DNA of 39,863 nt. Source: an uncultured Pelagibacteraceae bacterium (lineage in GTDB: Bacteria; Pseudomonadota; Alphaproteobacteria; Pelagibacterales; Pelagibacteraceae). A program made the translations under genes and the position numbers. Position 1 is the first letter of the stretch, and each line of letters begins with the position of its first letter. Under the pieces are notes generated by a model, which made no database searches, was not told where the DNA came from, and was given only the letters and a program-made list of their open reading frames with translations. The stretch covers positions 1-39,863 of the forward strand of contig CACHRX010000008.1 in NCBI GenBank assembly GCA_902582385.1. Direction: 5' to 3'. Positions 7,971 to 16,630 of this stretch are shown here, piece after piece.

Positions 7971-8479
7971 TCAATTAATTTATCAATAGATAGTTCCTCA
8001 TAATGCTCAGTAGGCTGTACAATCCAAGGATCTGAGTCTAATTTTACAGGACAAAAATCAGGCTCAAAAGATGAGGATTTTTTTTTCCACAAACAAGCTG
8101 TTTTGACTTCTTTAATGTAAGTTTTAATTGGAGCATAATTTTTTAACCATTCAATACTTTTGTTAAGTGTGAGCCCAGTGTCTGATAAATCATCAATTAA
8201 GAGTACCTTCTTAAAATCCTCATTTTTTGCTAAGGAACTTATTTCTCTTGCAAACATTAATTTCCCTTGTTTGTCTTCTATACTCTCACCTGAATAACTT
8301 TGGATAACTATATAAGCTATTGGCAGTTTTAAAATTCTAGATAAAATATCAATTATTGGTGCTGCACCTCTCATAATTCCAACAAGAACTGTGGGTTTAT
8401 AACTTTTGTGAATTTCTATTGCTAATTTCTCTACAATTTTAGTATATTCATCAAATCCGATGATTAATTTCTCTGCCAT
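7958..8479 (-). CDS. Purine phosphoribosyltransferase (Gpt/Hpt-like)
   Basis: A 173-residue type I phosphoribosyltransferase that joins a purine base to PRPP to give the nucleotide. The PRPP loop is VLLIDDLSDTGLTL at 92-105. The pyrophosphate loop is VGIMRGAAP at about 33-41, and the flexible loop holds SYSGE. Near the end DPWIVQPTEHYEE is like the C-terminal hood of xanthine-guanine enzymes. I chose the ATG at 8479; a GTG at 8494 would add five residues but has no Shine-Dalgarno. It converges on the purine permease, which supports purine salvage. Hypoxanthine, guanine and xanthine cannot be told apart from sequence alone. Confidence 0.82.
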   Translation of the reverse strand: MAEKLIIGFDEYTKIVEKLAIEIHKSYKPTVLVGIMRGAAPIIDILSRILKLPIAYIVIQSYSGESIEDKQGKLMFAREISSLAKNEDFKKVLLIDDLSDTGLTLNKSIEWLKNYAPIKTYIKEVKTACLWKKKSSSFEPDFCPVKLDSDPWIVQPTEHYEELSIDKLIEKNK

Positions 8480-8522
8480 GAAATCTATTATCACAATTAA
8501 AATTATTTAAAAAGGACAAATC

Positions 8523-8819
8523 ATGAAAGCATATTGGATAAGTTTATATCTTAAAATAGAAAATCAAGAAAATTTAAAAAAATACGCTGAAATAGTAACA
8601 CCTATAATTAAAGGATTTGGTGGAGTACCTTTGGTTAGAGGAGGTAATCATAAAACATTTGATGGAGATAATTTTGTTAGAACAGTGATTTGGGAATTTC
8701 CAAGTTATGAACAAGCATTAAAATGTCATGAGTCAAAAGAGTATCTTGCTGGTTGGAATTTAGCTAAAGAAACAACAATAAGGCATATGCAAATTGTTGA
8801 GGGATTCAGTACTGAATAG
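8523..8819 (+). CDS. DUF1330 family protein
   Basis: A 98-residue single-domain protein of the dimeric alpha/beta-barrel fold. It opens with MKAYWISLYLKIENQENLKKY and has the family stretch GVPLVRGG and the PSYEQALKCHESKEY helix. DUF1330 proteins are widespread, small, cytoplasmic and of unknown biochemical role; some relatives bind or degrade small aromatic compounds. The start is preceded by AAAGGA. Its last 14 bases overlap the tail of the convergent DNA glycosylase gene. It stands 43 bp from the divergent phosphoribosyltransferase start and shares that short promoter region. Confidence 0.85.
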   Translation: MKAYWISLYLKIENQENLKKYAEIVTPIIKGFGGVPLVRGGNHKTFDGDNFVRTVIWEFPSYEQALKCHESKEYLAGWNLAKETTIRHMQIVEGFSTE

Positions 8820-9441
8820 GTTTAGGGTCTATGCTTCTCCACAAGTACCAAGTTGCTACAGAACAATAAGGTGAAAACCTTTTTTTTAGTAAACTAACGA
8901 ATCTCTCTGGTGGTAAATACTTTTTTTTATAGTTTTTTGAGATAGCTCTTAAAAGTCCAATGTCTTGTATTGGCCAAATGTTAGATCTATTATAAGTGAA
9001 AAGTAATATCATTTCTGCAGACCATCTTCCTATCTGTCTTAAATTTGATAAATACTTTATTGCCTCTTCATCGTCCATTTTATTTATTAGTTTAGGATTA
9101 AAAGATTTATCTAGAGTTTGTTTAGCTAAACTTTTTATTCCTGTAACCTTATGACGACTAAGACCACATGATTTAATTTGTGAAAAAGTCAATCTTGAAA
9201 CTGTTCTGGCATTAATTTTATTATTACATTTTTTTTTAAATTTTAAAAATACAGAATCTGCTGCCGCAACACTAATTTGTTGTCCAATAATACTTTTACA
9301 TAATGAGTAAAAAATATCTTTTCTTGATGTTAAAATAGTTTCAGATGGACTTTCGTAACTTTTAATCAATTTAGCTATTATTTTGTCTTTTCTTGACAAA
9401 TTTTTTTTTGCTTGATTCCAGTAATTTGAAACACTAGTCAT
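8806..9441 (-). CDS. DNA-3-methyladenine glycosylase II (AlkA-type, HhH-GPD)
   Basis: A 211-residue base-excision repair enzyme that removes alkylated bases such as 3-methyladenine. The helix-hairpin-helix and Gly/Pro-rich loop is LSNLRQIGRWSAEMILLF at about 131-148. The catalytic Asp is D160 in WPIQDIGLLRAI, and SIIGQQIS at 50-57 is the usual N-terminal family signature. It lacks the N-terminal beta domain of E. coli AlkA (282 aa) and so matches the short bacterial form. No iron-sulfur cysteines like those of Nth/MutY are present. It overlaps the DMT transporter gene upstream by 8 bp, which suggests one transcript, and its tail overlaps DUF1330 by 14 bp. Confidence 0.88.
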   Translation of the reverse strand: MTSVSNYWNQAKKNLSRKDKIIAKLIKSYESPSETILTSRKDIFYSLCKSIIGQQISVAAADSVFLKFKKKCNNKINARTVSRLTFSQIKSCGLSRHKVTGIKSLAKQTLDKSFNPKLINKMDDEEAIKYLSNLRQIGRWSAEMILLFTYNRSNIWPIQDIGLLRAISKNYKKKYLPPERFVSLLKKRFSPYCSVATWYLWRSIDPKPIQY

Positions 9442-10318
9442 TAATTGTTTTAGATGTGATATTTTTTTTTTGATAAATTTCTCTTCTAAAAATAATCATC
9501 GTAGAGATTATAACTAAAGCTGCTCCAAATAGTGTTTTAATAGTTGGTATTTCATTCCAAATAAAATAGCCAAAAAATATTGCGAAAACTAGAGCCAAGT
9601 ATTTTAGAGGTGTAACTAAAGATACTTCAGAATATTTATAAGATTGACTGAGCCATAAGTTTGCAACTCCACCAAAAAGACCTATCATTGATAGCATTAA
9701 AAAATCTCCAAAATCTGGCATTACCCACCCTTGAGGAATTGTTAAAAAACTTAATAAAGTTATAGCTAAAGAAAAATAAAAAGAAATTAACCAAACTGGC
9801 TCTGAGGTTGATAATTGCCTAATAGCTATTGCAACATAAGAAAGTCCCAAACAGAAAATTATTGGAAAAACATAAAAAATATTAAGTGAAGTAATTCCGG
9901 GTTCAGTAATAATTAAAATTCCCATAAACCCAACTAAGACTGCTAACCATCTATATAATCCAACTTTTTCATTTAATAAAAAAATTGAAAAAATAGTTGT
10001 AAATATTGGAGCCGCAAAAGAAATACTAACGACAGTTGCTAGAGGTAAACTTCGTAGAGCAATGAAAATAGAAACTAAGGCTATTAATCCTGATAAACAT
10101 CTTAAAAAATGAAGGCCAGCCCTTTTTGTTAAATAAAAATTATGGAGTCTGTCTCTAGGAATAATACTAAAATAGAAGATTATTCCAAAAAAACCTCTAA
10201 AAAATAATACTTGCCCAATAGGATATTCAATTGACCATTTAACAATAATATCCATTATTGAAAAGGCACAAACAGACATGAACATGTACAAAAAACCTAA
10301 TTGATTTTTACTGAGCAT
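9434..10318 (-). CDS. DMT-superfamily transporter (EamA domains)
   Basis: A 294-residue inner-membrane protein with about ten hydrophobic helices in two EamA repeats. The first opens with LGFLYMFMSVCAFSIMDIIVKW; the second begins near FYVFPIIFCLGLSYVAIAIR. Features typical of the family are a conserved glutamate near the end of the first repeat (LLNEKVGLYRWLAVLVGFMG) and a matching IPTIKTLFGAALVI in the second. Such proteins export or take up amino acids, nucleotide precursors or S-adenosylmethionine; the substrate here is unknown. It is the first gene of a pair with the DNA glycosylase and diverges from msrA, 35 bp away. Confidence 0.85.
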   Translation of the reverse strand: MLSKNQLGFLYMFMSVCAFSIMDIIVKWSIEYPIGQVLFFRGFFGIIFYFSIIPRDRLHNFYLTKRAGLHFLRCLSGLIALVSIFIALRSLPLATVVSISFAAPIFTTIFSIFLLNEKVGLYRWLAVLVGFMGILIITEPGITSLNIFYVFPIIFCLGLSYVAIAIRQLSTSEPVWLISFYFSLAITLLSFLTIPQGWVMPDFGDFLMLSMIGLFGGVANLWLSQSYKYSEVSLVTPLKYLALVFAIFFGYFIWNEIPTIKTLFGAALVIISTMIIFRREIYQKKNITSKTIND

Positions 10319-10353
10319 ACGAATAATTTGTAAATTAATTTATTTTATAATCA

Positions 10354-10797
10354 ATGGAAATAGCAGTTCTAGCACTTGGATGTTTTTGGGGACCTGAAAT
10401 AAAATTTAGTCAAATTGAAGGTATTATTAAAACTGAGGTTGGTTATTGTGGAGGTAATAGCCCTACGACGACTTATAAAGAAGTATGTACTGGCAATACT
10501 AATCATGCTGAAGTTGTAAAACTTGATTTTGATGAAAAAATAATATCGTACGAAAAAATTTTAAAAATTTTTTTTCAAATTCATGATCCAACTACATTAA
10601 ATTCGCAAGGGCCAGATGTTGGAACACAATATAGAAGTGAAATATTTTATATAAACAATAATCAAAAGGTAATAGCTGAAAAAGTATTAAAAGATATTGA
10701 TGAAAGGTTATCTGGCAAAGTAGTAACTAAAATTACTTTATTAAATAATTATTGTCCAGCTGAAGAATATCATCAAAAGTACTTAGAAAAAAGATGA
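10354..10797 (+). CDS. msrA: Peptide methionine sulfoxide reductase MsrA
   Basis: A 147-residue enzyme that reduces the S-epimer of methionine sulfoxide in oxidised proteins. The catalytic motif GCFW sits at 9-12 with nucleophile Cys10, followed by the family's GYCGG, Y-x-E-V-C-T-G and HAEVV segments. GTQYRSEIFY and CPAEEYHQKYL complete the signature, and the Cys in NNYCPAEE is a candidate resolving residue. There is no signal peptide, so it is cytoplasmic. It is short at both ends compared with the ~210-residue E. coli MsrA but has the full core. It leads a tight run: sseA starts 2 bases after its TGA. Confidence 0.94.
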   Translation: MEIAVLALGCFWGPEIKFSQIEGIIKTEVGYCGGNSPTTTYKEVCTGNTNHAEVVKLDFDEKIISYEKILKIFFQIHDPTTLNSQGPDVGTQYRSEIFYINNNQKVIAEKVLKDIDERLSGKVVTKITLLNNYCPAEEYHQKYLEKR

Positions 10798-10798
10798 G

Positions 10799-11614
10799 AT
10801 GCCATTAGTTGAAACTGATTGGTTAGAAAGAAATATTAATGAAGTAAAAATTATTGATTCTTCATGGCATATGCCACAAACAAAAAGGGATGGTTTTGCC
10901 GAATATAAAACTCAACATATTCAAAATGCAATTTTTTTTGATTTAGATAAAAATTCAAAAAAGGACTCCAGCCTTCCACATATGTTAGTAGAAGTAGATG
11001 ATTGGGAGAAAATCGTATCAAAAATGGGAATTAAAAAAAATGATGAAATAGTTATTTATGATAATTCAGATGTAATTAGCTCTTGTCGATGCTGGTTTAA
11101 TTTTATCTTTTTTGGACATGATCCTAAATTAATTCACGTTCTAAATGGTGGTTTAAAAAAATGGATTGAAGAAAAAAGAAAAGTAACAAACATAATAAAT
11201 AAGATTGAAGTGTCGAATTATAAGGCCCATCCACAAAAAAAATTAGTAAAAAATAAAATATCAATTGATCAAAATATTGATGAAAAAAGATTTGAAGTTA
11301 TTGACGCCAGAAGCAAAGAGAGGTTTGAAGGAAAAGTTTCTGAACCAAGAAAAGGTTTGAGAAGTGGAAGTATTAAAAATTCTTATTGCATACCGTTCAA
11401 TGAATGTTTGAATGAAGATAAAACATTTAAAGATGAGAAAAAACTTAAAGATATTTTTAAATCTTGTTTAGAAAACATTTACGATAAAAATATAGTTTTT
11501 TCATGTGGTTCTGGAGTTACTGCGTGTGTTTTGGCACTAGCTTATTCTCTGATAAATGATAAATATCTTCCTTGTATTTATGATGGCTCTTGGGCTGAAT
11601 ACGGCATAATTTAA
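10799..11614 (+). CDS. sseA: 3-Mercaptopyruvate/thiosulfate sulfurtransferase
   Basis: A 271-residue protein with two tandem rhodanese domains. The N-terminal inactive domain spans about 1-130 (SSWHMPQTKRDG) and the C-terminal catalytic domain about 150-271. The active-site loop CGSGVTAC at 236-243 carries the persulfide-forming Cys236. The CGSGVTA form points to 3-mercaptopyruvate sulfurtransferase rather than thiosulfate:cyanide rhodanese. It moves sulfur from mercaptopyruvate, a cysteine breakdown product, to thiols or cyanide in the cytoplasm. It starts one base after msrA ends, so translation is probably coupled, and the two may share a role in sulfur and redox homeostasis. The RND adaptor follows after 7 bp. 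Confidence 0.9.
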   Translation: MPLVETDWLERNINEVKIIDSSWHMPQTKRDGFAEYKTQHIQNAIFFDLDKNSKKDSSLPHMLVEVDDWEKIVSKMGIKKNDEIVIYDNSDVISSCRCWFNFIFFGHDPKLIHVLNGGLKKWIEEKRKVTNIINKIEVSNYKAHPQKKLVKNKISIDQNIDEKRFEVIDARSKERFEGKVSEPRKGLRSGSIKNSYCIPFNECLNEDKTFKDEKKLKDIFKSCLENIYDKNIVFSCGSGVTACVLALAYSLINDKYLPCIYDGSWAEYGII

Positions 11615-11621
11615 ATTAAAT

Positions 11622-12491
11622 ATGAAAAGATCTACAAAAACTATTTCTATAATATTGGTGTTTTTTTTAATCATAGCTGCAGTGATTATCGGAAGAAATA
11701 TGATTGGCAATCATTTTAAAAAAAAATTTAGTAAAAGACCGCCGCCTGATATAATGGTGACTGAAGTAGTAAATAAAGAGTTTTCAGAAAAAATAGAAAC
11801 ATTTGGTACAGCAATTTCGAACAAGTCCAAAACTTTTAAGATAAAAAAGGATGATCTAATTGATGAACTAAAATTAAAAGATTTTGTAAAAAAAGGTGAT
11901 ACTTTAGTAAAACTAAAAAGTGGAAATTTGGTAGCTCCTTTTAGTGGTGTGCTTGGCTATACTGGACTAACTGAAGATATATTTATATCTAACAATATAT
12001 TCATTGTGACACTTGATGATAATTCCACTATATATTCAGATATTAAAATTCCTGAAAATTATTCTGCATTTATAAAAAAGGGGTTGCCTGTTGATATAAG
12101 AATCTCTAGCTATAAAGATAAAATATATAGAGGAGAAGTAGATTTTGTTTCAAGCAGAATAAATGCAGATACCAGAAGTCTATTATCTAGAATAAAAATT
12201 GATAATCCAAATTTAGAGTTGATTTCAGGATCTTTATTAGAAGTAAGTGTAAAATTTAACTTAAGAAATTCCTTAAGTGTTCCTGATACAAGTGTAATGA
12301 TCGAAGGTGACAAATCGTATGTTTACAAAATAACAGAGAACAATATTGCAAATAAAACAGAGATTAAAACTGGTTTAAGAGGTATTAAGAATATTGAAAT
12401 ACTATCTGGTTTAAATGAAGGTGACATTATTGTCTCTGAAGGTTTAAAAAAAGTTAGACCTAGAGGAAAAATAAAACCTATAAATAAATAA
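11622..12491 (+). CDS. RND efflux periplasmic adaptor lacking the coiled-coil hairpin
   Basis: A 289-residue membrane fusion protein of the HlyD/AcrA type that links an RND pump to the outer membrane. An N-terminal membrane anchor (about 7-24) is followed by the lipoyl (barrel-sandwich) domain, a beta-barrel (about 125-215) and a membrane-proximal domain. The lipoyl halves VKKGDTLVKL (89-98) and LVAPFSGVLG (103-112) are joined by only four residues. In AcrA-like proteins this gap holds a long alpha-helical hairpin that contacts TolC. Its absence makes the protein about 80-100 residues shorter than usual. The pump gene starts at the base after its stop. No TolC-type gene is in the window. Confidence 0.88.
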   Translation: MKRSTKTISIILVFFLIIAAVIIGRNMIGNHFKKKFSKRPPPDIMVTEVVNKEFSEKIETFGTAISNKSKTFKIKKDDLIDELKLKDFVKKGDTLVKLKSGNLVAPFSGVLGYTGLTEDIFISNNIFIVTLDDNSTIYSDIKIPENYSAFIKKGLPVDIRISSYKDKIYRGEVDFVSSRINADTRSLLSRIKIDNPNLELISGSLLEVSVKFNLRNSLSVPDTSVMIEGDKSYVYKITENNIANKTEIKTGLRGIKNIEILSGLNEGDIIVSEGLKKVRPRGKIKPINK

Positions 12492-15400
12492 ATGTTTATT
12501 ACTGAGTTAAGTATAAAAAGACCAACTGTCTCATGGGTGATGTCACTCATTTTAATTATCTTTGGTTTGTTTGTATTTTGGAAACTACCAGTCAGAGAAC
12601 TTCCAAATGGAATTCAGCCACCTGTGGTTCAAGTTCAAGTAGATTATAAATCTGCATCAGCTTCAATTGTAGATCAAGAAGTAACTCAAGTCGTCGAAGA
12701 TGTTATAGGAGGTGCTGAAGGTATAAAAAATATAGATTCCAAATCTGAAAATGGGAGAAGTACTATTAATGTGGAATTCGAAACAACTATCGATCTAGAC
12801 AATGCGGCTAATGATATTAGAGAGAGAGTAGCTAGAGTTGTGGACAATCTACCCTCGGAGTCTGATCCACCTCAAATATTAAAAAGAGCAGCAGGGTTTA
12901 CTACAACAATGTGGTTATCTTTATCCTCCTCTACTTGGAGTGACTTAGAATTAGGTGATTATGCTGAAAGATTTTTAATAGACCAATTTTCTAGTGTAAA
13001 AAATGTTGGTAGAATAAGAGTTGGGGGATTAAGAGAATTAAGTATCAGGGTTTGGATAGATCCTCTAAAACTTGCTGCTAATAATTTAACAATTCAAGAA
13101 GTTGAAATTGCTTTGCGTGGAGAAAATATAAGTCTTCCTGCAGGTACTCTTGAGGCAAATAATATTGACCTTACACTTAATTTAGACAAATCATACGATG
13201 ACATTAATACTATTAAGCAACTACCAATTAAAAAAACTGACAATAAGGTTATCTTATTGTCTGATGTTGCTAATATAGAACTTGGTCCTGTCTCAGAAAA
13301 AACTCTTTTTAAAGCACAAACTAAGGACCAAATAAACTTAAAGACGGTGGGAATAGGTATTTATGCTAGAAGTGGAGCGTCTACTGTTGAACTTTCAAAC
13401 AATATTAAGAAAAAGATAACTGAAGTAAAGAAATCTTTGCCAGAAGAATTAGATTTAAGAGTTTCATTTAATAGAGCAAATTATGTCGAAGCTGCAATTG
13501 AGGAGGTCTATAAGACTTTAGTAATTGCATTTATTCTTGTTGTTATGATAATTTATCTGTTTTTAGGAAACCTTAAGGCTGTTATTGTGCCTGCTATTGC
13601 ACTTCCAGTTAGTTTAATAGCATCATTTTTAGGTCTTTATATTTTTGGATTATCAATAAATATTTTTGTTCTATTAAGTTTTATTTTGGCTATTGGAATA
13701 ATTACTGATGACTCTGTAATTATGACAGATGCAATATATAGAAGAATAGAAAATGGTGAAACTCCTTTAGTTGCAGCTTACAAAGGCTCAAGACAAATCT
13801 CATTTGCAATTGTTGCTACTACCTTAATTTTAGTTGCCGTTTTTCTCCCACTAATTTTTATTGAGGGCATCTCAGGGACGTTATTTAAAGAAACAGCAAT
13901 AGCACTATCTTTTTCTATAGTAGTATCTTCTTTTGTGGCACTGACTTTATCTCCTATGCTTGCAAGTAAATTTTTAGATAAAAAAATTAAAAAAAGAGCT
14001 TTCATTCAAAAATTTGAAAAAATCTTCTTAAGTTTTACTATTTTTTACAAAGAAACTCTGGATGTCGTTGTAACTAAAACTAAAACTGTAGGTACTTTTA
14101 TTATTCTTATTGTATTTGTATCTGTATTACTATTTAGCTTTTCAAAAAAAGAATTATTACCAATGGAAGATCGTGGAGCCTACTTGATAATTGGTGCAAC
14201 TGATGAAGGAAGTTCTTTTGAATATACTCAAGAGCAGGCTCAAAAAGTTGAAGCAAGATTACTTCCACTTTTACAAGCTGAAGATAGTCCATATTCTAGA
14301 TTTATAATGAGAGTCCCTGGATTTGGTAGCTCAGCTAACTCATATAATAGTTTCATAATTATTGCTCTTCTAGATGACTGGAAAAATAGAAAGAAAGGAC
14401 AAAAAGTTATTTTGAGAGAAGCAATAGGAAAAATAGTTACTTTACCTCAAGCTTTGGCTTTCCCAATATCACCACAATCAATTAGAGTATCAAATTATAA
14501 TAAACCAGTACAAATGGTTATCTACGGGAGCACTTACGAAGAACTTGAAGAAATTCAAAAAAAAGTTATTAAAAAACTTAGATCAAATAAAAGCTTATCA
14601 AGAATAGAGTCTGATTACAATCGAAACAAGCCAGAAATAAAACTAATAATCAATAAGAGTAAAGCTAAAGATTTAGGTGTTTCAACAAGAGCAATTGGTG
14701 AAACGCTGGAAACACTCTATGGTGGTAAAAAAATTACAACTTTTAACAAACTTGGTAAGGAATACCCTATTATTGTTCAGAAATATTTATCAGATAGAAG
14801 AAACAAAGATGGAATTTCAAAAATATATGTACGTTCAGAAACTAATGGAAAACTAATTTCTTTAGCAAATATTGTTAGCTTTAAAGAGGAGGGTTCAGCA
14901 AAACAACTTGCTAGATACAATAGACAACGAGCTATAACTATTTCAGCAAATATAAATGAAAATTATACTTTAACAGAAGCTATAAAATATTTTGAAGAAA
15001 CAATGAGAAATCTAGCTCCAAAAAATCAAATTACTTGGAAAGGAAAATCTGAGGAAATAAAAGAAACAAGTAATGAATTATTTATTATCTTCGCTCTAGC
15101 TTTATTAACTGCGTATTTAGTAATGGCAGGAACCTTTAACTCTTTTATACATCCCTTTGTAATTATACTAACTGTGCCATTAGCTATTTTTGGTGGATTA
15201 GTATTTATTTTATTTCTCAATAGCTCAATTAATATTTTTTCTCAAATAGCACTTATAATACTCATTGGTATCTCGACAAAAAATAGTATTTTAATTGTAG
15301 ATTATGCTAATCAAATTAGAACCACAGGAAAAAATATTGAGTCTGCCGTTAAAGAAGCTTGTATGGTTAGATTTAGACCTATTATCATGACATCACTTAG

Positions 15401-15620
15401 TACAATGATAGCTATGATGCCTTTAATAATTGGAAATATAGGTCCTGGTGCTGGTGAAGGCTCAAGATTAGCAGTAGGCTCTACAATTCTAGGAGGAATG
15501 ATAATTTCAACATTCTTTACTTTATATATAACTCCTTCAATGTATTTTGCTTTTGCAAAAAATACTAAAAGAATTGATGAGATAGATTTAGAATTAAAAA
15601 AAGAATTAACTAAAAAATAA
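12492..15620 (+). CDS. RND multidrug/solute efflux pump, AcrB-like
   Basis: A full-length inner-membrane pump of 1042 residues with 12 membrane helices and two large periplasmic loops, driven by proton flow. The proton-relay acidic pair is D406-D407 in GIITDDSV, and the partner lysine is K930 in GISTKNSI, so the energy-coupling site is intact. RFRPIIMTSLSTMIAMMPL is the family signature in the second half. The sequence is closest to the HAE1 (hydrophobe/amphiphile) type and not to metal pumps. It is translationally coupled to its adaptor (TAA directly followed by ATG). Its last 11 bases overlap the convergent lipoprotein gene. The substrate is unknown. Confidence 0.92.
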   Translation: MFITELSIKRPTVSWVMSLILIIFGLFVFWKLPVRELPNGIQPPVVQVQVDYKSASASIVDQEVTQVVEDVIGGAEGIKNIDSKSENGRSTINVEFETTIDLDNAANDIRERVARVVDNLPSESDPPQILKRAAGFTTTMWLSLSSSTWSDLELGDYAERFLIDQFSSVKNVGRIRVGGLRELSIRVWIDPLKLAANNLTIQEVEIALRGENISLPAGTLEANNIDLTLNLDKSYDDINTIKQLPIKKTDNKVILLSDVANIELGPVSEKTLFKAQTKDQINLKTVGIGIYARSGASTVELSNNIKKKITEVKKSLPEELDLRVSFNRANYVEAAIEEVYKTLVIAFILVVMIIYLFLGNLKAVIVPAIALPVSLIASFLGLYIFGLSINIFVLLSFILAIGIITDDSVIMTDAIYRRIENGETPLVAAYKGSRQISFAIVATTLILVAVFLPLIFIEGISGTLFKETAIALSFSIVVSSFVALTLSPMLASKFLDKKIKKRAFIQKFEKIFLSFTIFYKETLDVVVTKTKTVGTFIILIVFVSVLLFSFSKKELLPMEDRGAYLIIGATDEGSSFEYTQEQAQKVEARLLPLLQAEDSPYSRFIMRVPGFGSSANSYNSFIIIALLDDWKNRKKGQKVILREAIGKIVTLPQALAFPISPQSIRVSNYNKPVQMVIYGSTYEELEEIQKKVIKKLRSNKSLSRIESDYNRNKPEIKLIINKSKAKDLGVSTRAIGETLETLYGGKKITTFNKLGKEYPIIVQKYLSDRRNKDGISKIYVRSETNGKLISLANIVSFKEEGSAKQLARYNRQRAITISANINENYTLTEAIKYFEETMRNLAPKNQITWKGKSEEIKETSNELFIIFALALLTAYLVMAGTFNSFIHPFVIILTVPLAIFGGLVFILFLNSSINIFSQIALIILIGISTKNSILIVDYANQIRTTGKNIESAVKEACMVRFRPIIMTSLSTMIAMMPLIIGNIGPGAGEGSRLAVGSTILGGMIISTFFTLYITPSMYFAFAKNTKRIDEIDLELKKELTKK

Positions 15621-16209
15621 TATATTTATTTTTATTAAGTTTATTTCTACAATTTAATAGTTGGTTTTTATACACTTTAGATTGTTTCTTTACTTTATTG
15701 GCTAATTTAATTACTTTTTTATTTTTTTTGTAATATTTGTAATTTCCCCAACCTTCATGATAAGCAAGGTATTGTTTGAATGCATCTTTTTTGGAAATTT
15801 TTAAAATAGACTCTGTTTTATTTGTGTACCAACCAATAAAATCAACACTATCTTTAAACCTTGCTCTTGTAGCTAATTTATTTCCTGTTTCCTTCTTATA
15901 TTGTTCCCAAGTTCCTTTAACAGCTTGTGAATAACCAAAAGAACTTGATGGCCGCTTATAAGGTATGACCTTAAAAATCTTTTGCCTTGCGGGTTTAGCC
16001 AACCAATCAAAATCTGACTCCATCTTAATTATTGCTAATTGAATATAAATAGGGGTGCCCCATTTTTTCTCAACTTTTTTTGTATGTTTATACCACAAGT
16101 ATCTTTCATTAAATATTGAACAACTATCAGCAGTATTTACTGGAATTGAAGAACATCCACTAAATAAAAAAAAAACTAAAATTATTAATTTATTTTTTAA
16201 AAACTCCAT
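15610..16209 (-). CDS. Lysozyme-like lipoprotein (SLT/transglycosylase fold)
   Basis: A 199-residue lipoprotein with signal peptide and lipobox FSGC, giving lipidated Cys19. The mature domain has MESDFDW with the candidate catalytic Glu64, followed by SSFGYSQAVKGTWEQY (GYSQ at 92-95) and AYHEGWGNY. This order, ES...GxxQ...AYH.G, is that of lytic transglycosylase SLT domains, which cleave peptidoglycan strands in the periplasm to leave anhydro-muropeptides. The C-terminus is very lysine-rich. It overlaps the VanZ-like gene by 20 bp (upstream) and the RND pump gene by 11 bp (tail to tail). Activity is likely but unproven. Confidence 0.75.
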   Translation of the reverse strand: MEFLKNKLIILVFFLFSGCSSIPVNTADSCSIFNERYLWYKHTKKVEKKWGTPIYIQLAIIKMESDFDWLAKPARQKIFKVIPYKRPSSSFGYSQAVKGTWEQYKKETGNKLATRARFKDSVDFIGWYTNKTESILKISKKDAFKQYLAYHEGWGNYKYYKKNKKVIKLANKVKKQSKVYKNQLLNCRNKLNKNKYIIF

Positions 16210-16582
16210 ATTTGTTTATAAGATTGTTAACGAAAATTACAACAATGACTCCAAGTAAATTTCCAAATAAATCAGTCCATTCGAAACTTCTCTGTGGTAT
16301 AATGAGATGCGATAATTCAAGTGTCACTGACAATAAGACTAAATAAATTATGAGAAATTTTATTTGTTTTAATTCAGTAAAAGTAAAAAAACCAATTACA
16401 GAAATTATCATGAACGCATAAAAATGATTCGAAGAAATTATAAAATCTGGTGTTATTTGTGGTTGTAATTTTATATCGTTGTAAATGACTAATCCTAACA
16501 AACTACCAGGAAAAATATAAAAAAAAATCAAACAAAGGTTGATTAAATAAAAAAAATTTTTATTTTTAGAGAAAAATTTCAT
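16190..16582 (-). CDS. VanZ-like membrane protein
   Basis: A 130-residue protein with about four hydrophobic helices. The signature is ELSHLIIPQRSFEWTDLFGN at about 89-108. It matches the E-x-x-Q/H-x-x-x-P-x-R-x-x-x-x-D-x-x-x-N pattern of VanZ-like proteins, where it sits in the last loop and helix. The biochemical role of chromosomal VanZ-like proteins is unclear; VanZ itself gives low-level teicoplanin resistance in Gram-positive bacteria. It is the first gene of a pair with the lysozyme-like lipoprotein (20-bp overlap), which hints at a cell-envelope role. Confidence 0.75.
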   Translation of the reverse strand: MKFFSKNKNFFYLINLCLIFFYIFPGSLLGLVIYNDIKLQPQITPDFIISSNHFYAFMIISVIGFFTFTELKQIKFLIIYLVLLSVTLELSHLIIPQRSFEWTDLFGNLLGVIVVIFVNNLINKYGVFKK

Positions 16583-16630
16583 TATTAAATTATATAGTTT
16601 TATTTATAAATATATTTTAATAATAACAAT

